The position numbers were made by a program, and so were the translations under genes. A model generated the notes under the pieces. It saw nothing but the letters and a program-made list of their open reading frames with translations, had not been told where the DNA came from and did not search any database. Shown in pieces: positions 35,249 through 43,338 of a stretch of DNA of 64,000 nt. This DNA comes from Halorubrum lipolyticum DSM 21995. GTDB lineage: Archaea > Halobacteriota > Halobacteria > Halobacteriales > Haloferacaceae. Location: positions 42,819 through 106,818 of the forward strand of contig NZ_AOJG01000009.1 of NCBI RefSeq assembly GCF_000337375.1. The letters run 5' to 3'. Position 1 is the stretch's first letter. The number at the start of each line of letters is the position of its first letter.

Positions 35249-36349
35249 ATGGACGTAATCGATGATGACGGCAATCTCTTTGGGACCGTCAACGTTGTTG
35301 ACGCACTTGTTGTGCTCGTGGTGCTTGCGGTCGGCGTCGCCGGTGCGGCGTTCGTGTTCGCCGACGAGCCAGCGCCCGAACCCGAACCAGAGACCGACAC
35401 GACGTACGCGACCCTCGATATGGGTACCCAACCCGCGTATATCGTCGACGCGATCAACGAAGGCGACACATTTTCGCCCGATGACACCTCCTCGATCACG
35501 ATTACGGATGTCCACCTCACCCCACGCGACGACGGTATCGGCGTCACTCTCCGCGTCGAGCTCCAAGGTGAGGCCAACGGCGACGCGATCTCGTACGCAG
35601 ACGCCCCGCCACGACTGGGCCGGACACTCGCCATCGAGACGTCGCAGTATGAGGTGAGCGGGCAGATCCGCGACACTGGAGACGACGACGCACTCGCGGG
35701 CGACATCCAACAGGTGATCGTCCGAGATACGCTCGACGCGGAGACCGCCACAGCAGTCACACCGGGCGACGAGATACGGCTTGCCGGCCGCACGGTCGCG
35801 ACCGTCGAAGACGTCGTGACCTACGCCACGAACAACACCGACCGGACGAGCGTCCTCGTCGAGACGAACGTGTCGGCCCATAACGAGAATGACCAGGCTC
35901 GCTTTGGTGGCGTCCCGCTCCAACGCGGGCAGCCGATCACGCTCCCGGCCGACAAGTACACGATCGACGGGCAGATCGAACGCGTGAACGGCGACCTCCA
36001 ACTCGGGGGAACGTCGACGCGAGAGGTCACACTCCGGATGACCGAAGTCCGTGAGGACACTGCCGAGGCGATCGAGCCGGGCATGACTGAAGGCCCGACA
36101 GGCGACCCCGTTGCGGAGGTCACCACCGTCGACACCGAGCCCTCGCTCATCATCGCGACCGGTGAGGACGGCAGCGTCAACGTCGTCGATCACCCGATCA
36201 ACCGGGACGTGACGATCACCGCCGACATTCAGGTCCGGGACACGCCGACCGGCGTCCAGTTCAAAGGCGAACCGCTCCGCGGTGGCACCACCATCACGCT
36301 CGATCTCGGGACGCGGGTCATCGAAGCCGAGGTGGTGAGCGTCGCCTGA
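35249..36349 (+). CDS. DUF4330-type single-pass membrane protein
   Basis: 366 residues. The opening MDVIDDDGNLFGTVNVVDAL followed by one membrane helix (18-38) is typical of DUF4330 proteins. The extracellular or cytoplasmic part has beta-rich repeats, seen as two copies of FGGVPLQRGQPITL / FKGEPLRGGTTITL with a Glu/Thr-rich region between. DUF4330 genes are often found in polysaccharide loci; the function is not established. Probably in one transcript with the next gene (68-nt gap). Confidence 0.7.
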   Translation: MDVIDDDGNLFGTVNVVDALVVLVVLAVGVAGAAFVFADEPAPEPEPETDTTYATLDMGTQPAYIVDAINEGDTFSPDDTSSITITDVHLTPRDDGIGVTLRVELQGEANGDAISYADAPPRLGRTLAIETSQYEVSGQIRDTGDDDALAGDIQQVIVRDTLDAETATAVTPGDEIRLAGRTVATVEDVVTYATNNTDRTSVLVETNVSAHNENDQARFGGVPLQRGQPITLPADKYTIDGQIERVNGDLQLGGTSTREVTLRMTEVREDTAEAIEPGMTEGPTGDPVAEVTTVDTEPSLIIATGEDGSVNVVDHPINRDVTITADIQVRDTPTGVQFKGEPLRGGTTITLDLGTRVIEAEVVSVA

Positions 36350-36416
36350 TGGCCGCGCGTGGTCGCGCTCCACAGAACCTGTTCGCCAAAGGTGCTCTAA
36401 CAGAGGTGTCTCCGAG

Positions 36417-37082
36417 GTGAGCACGCACTCGCCCGACGAGTCCGAACGTGGCACGCCAGCGCCCTCAGAGACGGATGAGCCGGCCGCGCTGGCGGGCTCC
36501 CGGCTCGTGTCGGCACTGCACGCCGTCAGTACGCGCGGTGCGTCGTGGGTGCGCAACTCGGCACTGTATCAGTGGCTCACCGCCGAACCCGATCCGGAGG
36601 TCATCGTGATCGACCTTCGAGAGACCTGGACCGTCGGCCCGTTCCTGCGCGTGCTCGACTGGGTCGTCGATCGACTCATCGATGCGGCCGAGGACTCCCG
36701 TGTCGTCGCTCTCGCCCGGCGTGGCGTCACCGCAACGCGTGCCGCGCCGCTTCGCGTGGCCGGACTCCTGGCCGTGATGATCGGCCTCGTCGTCGCCGGC
36801 AGCGGACTCCTCGGTGGTGTCTCGACGACGCAGCTCGCTGTCGGAGTGGGCCTCGCCGTCGGAGGGCTCATCGCGATGCAAGACGACCGTGATTGGGCCA
36901 CACTACGAGAGACGCGACCGGTCGCACTCACGATCGCCGCATTGGAGCCGCCGGAGCCACCAGAAACCGCAGCCGGTGACGAGACAGATCCACGAGAAGA
37001 CGCCACCCCATCTTCGTCAAGTGAGTCCTCTCAGACTAACGAAGACGATACAGCAGACTCACAGCCGACCCAAACGGAGTGA
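36417..37082 (+). CDS. Haloarchaeal membrane protein of unknown function
   Basis: 221 residues from a GTG. Residues 1-115 are soluble with AEPDPEVIVIDLRETWTVGP, then two membrane helices (about 118-165: LRVAGLLAVMIGLVVAGSGL and QLAVGVGLAVGGLIAMQ), and a Ser/Glu/Thr-rich acidic tail. I do not recognise the family. It follows the DUF4330 gene on the same strand. Confidence 0.6.
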   Translation: MSTHSPDESERGTPAPSETDEPAALAGSRLVSALHAVSTRGASWVRNSALYQWLTAEPDPEVIVIDLRETWTVGPFLRVLDWVVDRLIDAAEDSRVVALARRGVTATRAAPLRVAGLLAVMIGLVVAGSGLLGGVSTTQLAVGVGLAVGGLIAMQDDRDWATLRETRPVALTIAALEPPEPPETAAGDETDPREDATPSSSSESSQTNEDDTADSQPTQTE

Positions 37083-37241
37083 TCTAGAGAGACCTGCGAG
37101 AGCGCCACCGCTCTACGGTCAACCGCTCTACGGCCACGATCTGTACGCCCCGCGCGAAGAGAAATTCACACTCGCGAGACCCTCTCAGCAGAGCCGGCTT
37201 TATGGTATCTCAAATTAAACAACCTCGGAAAGGACCCTCCT

Positions 37242-38420
37242 ATGAAACTCGCACTCATCGGCGTCGGTCAAGCGGGCGGGAAAGTCGTTGACAAGTTCAT
37301 CGAATACGACAAAAAACACGGCGCGGAGATCGTCCGCGGCGCGGTCGCCGTCAACACCGCGAAGGCCGACCTGCGCGGTCTGACTCACATCCCCGAGGAT
37401 CGACGGATCCTCGTCGGGCAAGCCGAAGTCAAAGGTCACGGAGTCGGTGCCGACAACGAACTCGGCGCCGAGGTCATCGAACGCGATCTCGGAGAGATAC
37501 AGGGCGCGCTCGATATGGTACCCTCTCACGAGGTTGACGCGTTTCTCGTCGTGGCCGGGCTCGGCGGCGGCACGGGGTCCGGCGGCGCACCGGTGATCGC
37601 CAAGTACCTCAAACGCATCTACACGGAACCCGTCTACGGCCTCGGGATCCTCCCCGGAAGCGACGAGGGCGGGATCTACACGCTCAATGCGGCTCGATCG
37701 CTGCAGACGTTCGTCCGAGAGGTAGACAATCTCTTAGTGTTCGACAACGACGCCTGGCGGCAAACGTCCGAGTCCGTCACGGAGGGGTTCGACGCGATAA
37801 ACGAGCAGATCGTCCAGCAGTTCGGGTTGTTGTTCAGCGCCGGCGAGATACAGGCCGGTAACGACGTCGCCGAAAGCGTCGTCGACTCCTCGGAGATCAT
37901 CAACACGCTCTCCGGCGGTGGGATCTCGACGCTCGGCTACGCGGAATCCGCCGTCGACGAGCCAAAACGAAAGGGCCTTTTCTCGCGGCTCTCGGGCGGC
38001 GGAAACGACGCTGATGCGTTCGACAGCACGGACACCACGAATCGGATCACGAGCCTCGTCCGGAAGGCGACGCTGGGGCGACTCACCCTCCCCTGTGAGG
38101 TGGAGGGGACCGAACGTGCGCTGCTCGTGGTCGCCGGCGCCGGGCCGCTCCTCAATCGGAAGGGAATCGAGCGCAGTCGCAAGTGGCTCGAAGAACAGAC
38201 CGGATCGATGGAAGTTCGAGGCGGAGACTACCCACGGAACGGGAGTGGGGTCGTCGCCACGGTCGTCTTGCTCGCCGGCGTCACGAACGTGCCCCGTGTC
38301 AAAGAGCTCCAGCAGGTCGCGATCGAAGCCCAACAGAACAGAGACGAGATCGAAGGCGAAAGCGACGACAAGCGACGGAATCTGCTCGGTGAGGACAACG
38401 ACTTGGAATCGCTATTTTAG
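37242..38420 (+). CDS. cetZ: CetZ tubulin/FtsZ-superfamily cytoskeletal GTPase
   Basis: 392 residues. MKLALIGVGQAGGKVVDKF starts the GTP-binding domain, with VNTAKADL, the tubulin signature GGGTGSGG (about 107-114), GLGILPGSDEGGIYTLNAAR, DNDAWR and a C-terminal domain ending in an acidic tail. CetZ proteins control haloarchaeal cell shape and motility. The lack of the FtsZ GGGTGTG form and the CetZ-like opening distinguish it. It lies between surface-protein and lipid-carrier genes. TATA-like TTTATGG (37199) precedes it. Confidence 0.93.
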   Translation: MKLALIGVGQAGGKVVDKFIEYDKKHGAEIVRGAVAVNTAKADLRGLTHIPEDRRILVGQAEVKGHGVGADNELGAEVIERDLGEIQGALDMVPSHEVDAFLVVAGLGGGTGSGGAPVIAKYLKRIYTEPVYGLGILPGSDEGGIYTLNAARSLQTFVREVDNLLVFDNDAWRQTSESVTEGFDAINEQIVQQFGLLFSAGEIQAGNDVAESVVDSSEIINTLSGGGISTLGYAESAVDEPKRKGLFSRLSGGGNDADAFDSTDTTNRITSLVRKATLGRLTLPCEVEGTERALLVVAGAGPLLNRKGIERSRKWLEEQTGSMEVRGGDYPRNGSGVVATVVLLAGVTNVPRVKELQQVAIEAQQNRDEIEGESDDKRRNLLGEDNDLESLF

Positions 38421-38498
38421 AGAAATACACGCGATCGGCGGCGACGATCGACCACGAATCTATGTCCCTTAAGTAGCCCGCCCGAGCCACTGTAGACA

Positions 38499-39326
38499 GT
38501 GACGCTTTCGGACCTGGGTATCGCGGTCGTCGCCGGAACTGTCCAGGGGATCGTCGAGTGGCTCCCCGTTTCGAGTCAGGGGAACCTGTCGTTAGTCTTG
38601 ACGCTGCTCGGAACGGATCCCGCCGTCGCCGTGCAACTCGCGCTCTTCTTACAGGTCGGGACCACGCTCTCGGCAGCGACGTACTACCGACACGAGATCC
38701 AGACCGCGCTGAACGCGGTGCCGGGCTGGCGTCCCCGTAACGCCTACGAGGGCGACAACGCCATCGCGTCGTACGTCGTGATCGCGTCGTTCATGACGGG
38801 CGTCGTCGGAATCCCGCTCTACATCTTCGCCGTCGATCTGGCCGGCCAGCTCACGGGCGGCGTGTTCATCGCCGTGATCGGGCTCTTGCTGCTTGCGACG
38901 GGGGTCCTCCAGTTCGCCTCCGAATCGGTCTCGATGGGCGGACAGACGGCCCCAACACTCACCGATTCGCTTCTCGTCGGCGCCGTCCAGGGGCTCGCCA
39001 TTTTGCCCGGGATCTCGCGGTCGGGGATGACGACCAGCGTCTTCCTGTTCCGCAGCTACGAGCCACCGGCCGCGTTCAGACTCTCGTTTCTGTTGTCCAT
39101 CCCGGCGAGTCTCGGCGCCGCGGTGCTCACGCTGCTCAGCGCTGGCGGGCTCCCGGGAATCAGCCCGACAGCGGCGGTCGTCGCGCTCTCTGTCAGTGCG
39201 ATCGTCGGCTACCTCACGATCGACGCGCTCATGCGCGTCGTCGAGCGCGTCCCGTTCTGGGCCGTCTGTTTCGGGCTTGGCGGACTCGCGATCGTCGGCG
39301 GCGGGGTCGTGTCGATCGTGGTGTGA
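38499..39326 (+). CDS. uppP: Polyprenyl-diphosphatase, UppP/BacA family
   Basis: 275 residues from a GTG at 38499, with a TATA-like CTTAAGT about 28 nt upstream. About eight membrane helices. Motif 1 GIVEWLPVSSQG (17-28; catalytic Glu and Ser) and motif 2 PGISRSGMTTS (about 168-178; Arg) are intact. In bacteria it converts undecaprenyl diphosphate to the monophosphate to recycle the carrier. In archaea the equivalent job would be recycling dolichyl or polyprenyl diphosphate. Fits with the sugar transferases and AglB in this window. Confidence 0.92.
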   Translation: MTLSDLGIAVVAGTVQGIVEWLPVSSQGNLSLVLTLLGTDPAVAVQLALFLQVGTTLSAATYYRHEIQTALNAVPGWRPRNAYEGDNAIASYVVIASFMTGVVGIPLYIFAVDLAGQLTGGVFIAVIGLLLLATGVLQFASESVSMGGQTAPTLTDSLLVGAVQGLAILPGISRSGMTTSVFLFRSYEPPAAFRLSFLLSIPASLGAAVLTLLSAGGLPGISPTAAVVALSVSAIVGYLTIDALMRVVERVPFWAVCFGLGGLAIVGGGVVSIVV

Positions 39327-39337
39327 ATCACCGGACA

Positions 39338-42300
39338 CTAGCGCCGGATTCGGACCATAAGCGCTGTCACGAGAAGCGCCAGCACCGCGGCGACCGCCCC
39401 GAATCCCGGGATATCCTCATCCGTCTCCGAATCCGGCGAGGTCGCGCCATCATCACCGTCACTGAACACGTCGATCGAACCAACCTCACTCCCCTCCAGT
39501 GACACCGCTCCGCTCTCTGGCGGTTCGAACCGGATCTGAACCGTCGTGTTCGCACCGGGCTCGAGCAACACTTCCCGCTCGGCGACCGTCTCCTCCCCCA
39601 TCGTGACGGTGAGTGTTCGGTTCGCTGTGCGATCACCGGGGTTTTCGACCGTCGCTCGGAGCGTCGTTTCGTAGCCGGCCTGAACCCGATCCGCTGGCAC
39701 GGCCCCGTCGACGACGTCGACGCGTCCGGGTTCGAGCGCGACGATCGCAACGGGCGAAGCGTGTGGCAGCGACACCGTGTGCGCGTCGCCATCGACGTCG
39801 TGAGTGACGTTGTCCGTCGTCCACGCGCCGTCAGCGTACCGAAACACGGCGACGTCTTCCGGCCCTAACCCTTGCGGGATCGACTCCTCATCGACGGTGA
39901 ACTCCAGCGTCGCCGCACTCGTGTTGGCCGCCCCGAGCGTCGAATTGAACTCCATGTACCCTAACGCCACTCCGCGGGGCACGGGATCGCGGCCGTCCGG
40001 CTCGGCCGCCGGCCGTCCGACCGTCGTTTCGAAGGCGTCGAGTTCACCAGCCGGATCCAGTGCGGCCGAGGACACCGACACCGCGGGTTGGGAGTCGGAC
40101 GGACCAGCAAGCTCCACCGGGATATCGTACCGCTCGCTACTCGCGCCCTCGACACGAACCGTGACTGCTTCGGACGACTCGGAGCGGACCACGGTCGGTT
40201 CGTCGTCGTCCGGAGCGGCGCCCCCTGATGGGCCCGAGGACCCCGACGAGCCCGACGGTCCACCCCCACCACCGGAGCCGCCATTATTCTGCGGTTCGAC
40301 GACCGAGACGTTCGCGACGGTCGAATCGTCCACCACGACGGTGTACTCGCCGGTGGCGTTGTACGCGTGGCTGATCGTCAGCGTCGTTCCGCCTGCGGGC
40401 ACGTCGGGCGTTCGCTGGTAGGTAGTGCCGTCACCGAGCGCGATATCGACGTCGCGTTGTCCGGTGGCCTCGCCGTCGTTCCGCAGCTCGACGGAGAGGT
40501 CGATCGACTCGTCGACCTCGACGGACTCGGGGGAAACCGTTGTCTCGCCAAGCGAGACGTCTGCGGGTTCGAGGACGGCAAGCGTGCCAACCGGATCGCC
40601 GTTGACGCTGAGATTGTACTCTCCCCGTTCGAACGTTCGATTGAAGCTGACGGTCTCGCTCGCGTCTGAGCCGACCGTCCGGGTGTCGGTCTCGAGCGTC
40701 CCGTTGTCGTCCTGAAGCTGCGTCGTGAACTCGCCGTCGACGTCACCGTCGTTCGCGAGTTCGACGGTCACCGCGGCGGACTCTCCGACGGTGATCTGCT
40801 CGGAAGAAAGGGTGGCGTCGCGGATCGACACGTTCGCGGGTTCGAGCACACTGAGCGTGCCGGCCGGTTCGTCGTTCACGGCGATCGCGTACTCGTCCGC
40901 CGTCTCGAACGTCTCTGAGAAGACGACGGTCTCGCTGTCGCCGGGACCGATTTCGAGCTCTCGGGTCGCAACCGACTCGTCGTCGACGACCAGCGTCGCG
41001 GTGTGTGTCCCGGACTCGGTCCCAACGTTCACCACGGTTGCAGTCGCCTCGACCGACTCGCCCTCCACTACGGTGTCCGGCTCGACACCCGCGTTTGTCG
41101 TTCGGAACGTCGCCGGTCTGACAACCGTGAGCGTCTCGGCGGCCACGCCGTTGACCGTGATCGCGTACTCGCCCGCGGCAGTCGCGGTGTACGTGAGCCG
41201 GACCGTGTCCTGCTCACCGGGCCCGAGAGTGACCTCCTCGGTGTCCTTGTCCGTCCCGTCGGCCGCGAGGGTAACCGAGAGGCTCCCCTCGCGGTCGCCG
41301 GTGTTCACAACGGTCGCGTTGACCGCCACCTCATCGTCCACAGAGACCACGTCATCTTCGAGTTCCGCGTCTGTGACACTCACGTTGGCCGGCGACTCGA
41401 CCGTCAGCGTCCCGGCGTCCGTCTCATTGACCTGCACGTCGTAGTCGCCGGCTTGGTCGACGGCCCCGCTCAGCTCGACGGACTGTGACTCACCGCCTGC
41501 GAGCGTCACCGATCGCGTATCGATCGTCTGGGTGGTTCCATCTGGACCCGTCGCGCGGAACTCGGCAGTAAACGTCCCCTCCGCTTCGCCGACGTTCGTC
41601 ACGTCGGCGGAGACGACGGCGTCGTCGCCCGCCAATATCGTGTCGTCAGCGAGCTGTGCGTTAGACACCTCGAACGAGGCCGGTTCTGAAACGGTGAGGG
41701 TTCCCGCCGATTCGGCGTTGACGGCAATGTCGTACGCGCCCGCCTCCTCGAAGCTCGGCGTGAACTCGACGGTCGTCTTCTCGTCGGCACCAAGCGTCCC
41801 CGTCTCCGACTCTTCCGTCGTCCCGTCGACGGTGAGGTCGGCGGTGAACTCGCCCGCACTGCCGCCGTCGTTTACGACGGTCGCCGTGACGGTTGTCGTC
41901 TCGCCCGGATCGATACGCGTCGGTGAGAGCTCCGCATCAGTGACCGAGACGTTTGCCGGCTCTGGTTCGACTGTGAGTTCCCTCGTCGGTCCGTCACCGA
42001 CACCGATCGTGTAGTCGCCTGCCGTGTCGAACGACCGGGTGAAGGTGACCGTCTCCGTCTGGCCGGCAGCGATGTCGACGGATTTCGACTCCTCGACAGT
42101 GCCGTCAACGAGAAGATCGGCAGTGTACGTGCCGTCCGAATCACCGGTATTTTCGATCGCAGCGGTCACGGTGACCGTGTCTCCGACGGCGATCTCGGTC
42201 TCTGACAGCGACACGTCTGTCACCTCGAACGCAGCCGAGGGCGGTTCCACGGTCAGCGTCCCCGCAGACTCGCCGTTGACGCTGAGATCGTACGTTCCCG

Positions 42301-42622
42301 CGGTATCGAACGGCTCGGTGAACTCGATGTCTCGTGTCTCGCCGGGTCCGACCTCAACATCCTTCGTGTTGAGAACGGTCGATCCCTCTTCGAGTTCAGC
42401 CGTGAACGTTCCCGTCTCATTGCCGACGTTCTCGACAGTCGCGGTGACTTCGGCGTCTTCACCTTCGACAATCGTTTCTTCTGCAAGGTCGGCGCCCACC
42501 ACTTGGATGTCGGCGTTGCCGGCAGCTGCTGAGACTCCGACACCGACACTTCCCGAGAGAGTTACTGCTGCAAAGATCAATATAGCACAAACCCAGATGG
42601 CAGCTCCCTTGCGACCGGACAT
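39338..42622 (-). CDS. Surface protein with CARDB repeats, PGF-pre-PGF domain and PGF-CTERM anchor
   Basis: 1094 residues. A signal peptide (1-35, IWVCAILIFAAVTLSGSVG) is followed by eight CARDB-like beta-sandwich repeats of about 85-90 residues, most carrying V(T/N)ATVENVG or VVNTG motifs (for example ANVSVTDAELSPTRIDPGET). Next a Gly/Ser/Pro linker (GGSGGGGGPSGSSGSSG), a PGF-pre-PGF domain, a ninth CARDB unit, and the archaeosortase-A tail DEDIPGFGAVAAVLALLVTA-(helix)-RIRR. It should be exported, processed by ArtA and lipid-anchored. Several N-x-S/T sequons may be AglB targets. Possibly an adhesin or cell-wall filament; this is inferred. Confidence 0.9.
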   Translation of the reverse strand: MSGRKGAAIWVCAILIFAAVTLSGSVGVGVSAAAGNADIQVVGADLAEETIVEGEDAEVTATVENVGNETGTFTAELEEGSTVLNTKDVEVGPGETRDIEFTEPFDTAGTYDLSVNGESAGTLTVEPPSAAFEVTDVSLSETEIAVGDTVTVTAAIENTGDSDGTYTADLLVDGTVEESKSVDIAAGQTETVTFTRSFDTAGDYTIGVGDGPTRELTVEPEPANVSVTDAELSPTRIDPGETTTVTATVVNDGGSAGEFTADLTVDGTTEESETGTLGADEKTTVEFTPSFEEAGAYDIAVNAESAGTLTVSEPASFEVSNAQLADDTILAGDDAVVSADVTNVGEAEGTFTAEFRATGPDGTTQTIDTRSVTLAGGESQSVELSGAVDQAGDYDVQVNETDAGTLTVESPANVSVTDAELEDDVVSVDDEVAVNATVVNTGDREGSLSVTLAADGTDKDTEEVTLGPGEQDTVRLTYTATAAGEYAITVNGVAAETLTVVRPATFRTTNAGVEPDTVVEGESVEATATVVNVGTESGTHTATLVVDDESVATRELEIGPGDSETVVFSETFETADEYAIAVNDEPAGTLSVLEPANVSIRDATLSSEQITVGESAAVTVELANDGDVDGEFTTQLQDDNGTLETDTRTVGSDASETVSFNRTFERGEYNLSVNGDPVGTLAVLEPADVSLGETTVSPESVEVDESIDLSVELRNDGEATGQRDVDIALGDGTTYQRTPDVPAGGTTLTISHAYNATGEYTVVVDDSTVANVSVVEPQNNGGSGGGGGPSGSSGSSGPSGGAAPDDDEPTVVRSESSEAVTVRVEGASSERYDIPVELAGPSDSQPAVSVSSAALDPAGELDAFETTVGRPAAEPDGRDPVPRGVALGYMEFNSTLGAANTSAATLEFTVDEESIPQGLGPEDVAVFRYADGAWTTDNVTHDVDGDAHTVSLPHASPVAIVALEPGRVDVVDGAVPADRVQAGYETTLRATVENPGDRTANRTLTVTMGEETVAEREVLLEPGANTTVQIRFEPPESGAVSLEGSEVGSIDVFSDGDDGATSPDSETDEDIPGFGAVAAVLALLVTALMVRIRR

Positions 42623-42831
42623 AGACCCTCAACCCGGTCGAGGGCGATTGTAATGGATGGCAAATGTCGATTAACGCCGTCTTACTGAGGCCGACATCGA
42701 AATATACAGCCTCGACAGTGAATGTAAATATACCAATAAATCTGCAGACAGAGACCCCGACAGCGACGGTTTGGACGCCCACGCCGGTTCGATCGAAATG
42801 CTGGCTGTCGTCTTGCCACTCTTCAACAACC

Positions 42832-43278
42832 CTAGTCCAGGGGGGATTCGAGATCAGCCGGCCGCGCGGCGCGATAGAACCGGACGTACCGCACGAGAAC
42901 CCGCCAGCAGACAACCGCCACGGCCGCCCCAGTCGCATTGACACCCATATCTCCGACCGCGAAGGTCCGAGACGGCAGTCGGGACTGTAGCAACTCGATC
43001 GTCACTCCGTAGCCAACGGCACACACAAAGACGAGGACGAACACCTGCCACTCCCGGAGGCGAGAGTCATGGAGCGCGTAGGCGAGCATCACCGCGAGAC
43101 AGGCGTACGCGAGGAAATGCAGCCAATCCGAGTAGGGGAACAAGCCAAGCGGTCCCGTTTGAAAGGTCTGTGTCCCCGGGCCCGCTTGGATCGAATAATA
43201 CAGAATGATCCCCGCAACTGCGAGAACAGCGCCCCATCGGAATATATTCGGAATGAGCGGAACCCGCAATCTATCCAT
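42832..43278 (-). CDS. VanZ-like membrane protein
   Basis: 148 residues, four membrane helices. FPYSDWLHFLAYACLAVML and the polar TIELLQ...FAVGDMGVNATGAA segment match the VanZ-like family, whose members sit in cell-envelope loci and whose biochemical role is unclear. It lies between the PGF-CTERM protein and the STT3-like gene, all on the minus strand. Confidence 0.8.
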   Translation of the reverse strand: MDRLRVPLIPNIFRWGAVLAVAGIILYYSIQAGPGTQTFQTGPLGLFPYSDWLHFLAYACLAVMLAYALHDSRLREWQVFVLVFVCAVGYGVTIELLQSRLPSRTFAVGDMGVNATGAAVAVVCWRVLVRYVRFYRAARPADLESPLD

Positions 43279-43338
43279 ACGGAGTGGCCTCGTTGTCGTT
43301 ATAAAAATATCACGTACTCTGTTACTCTATATCACCTA

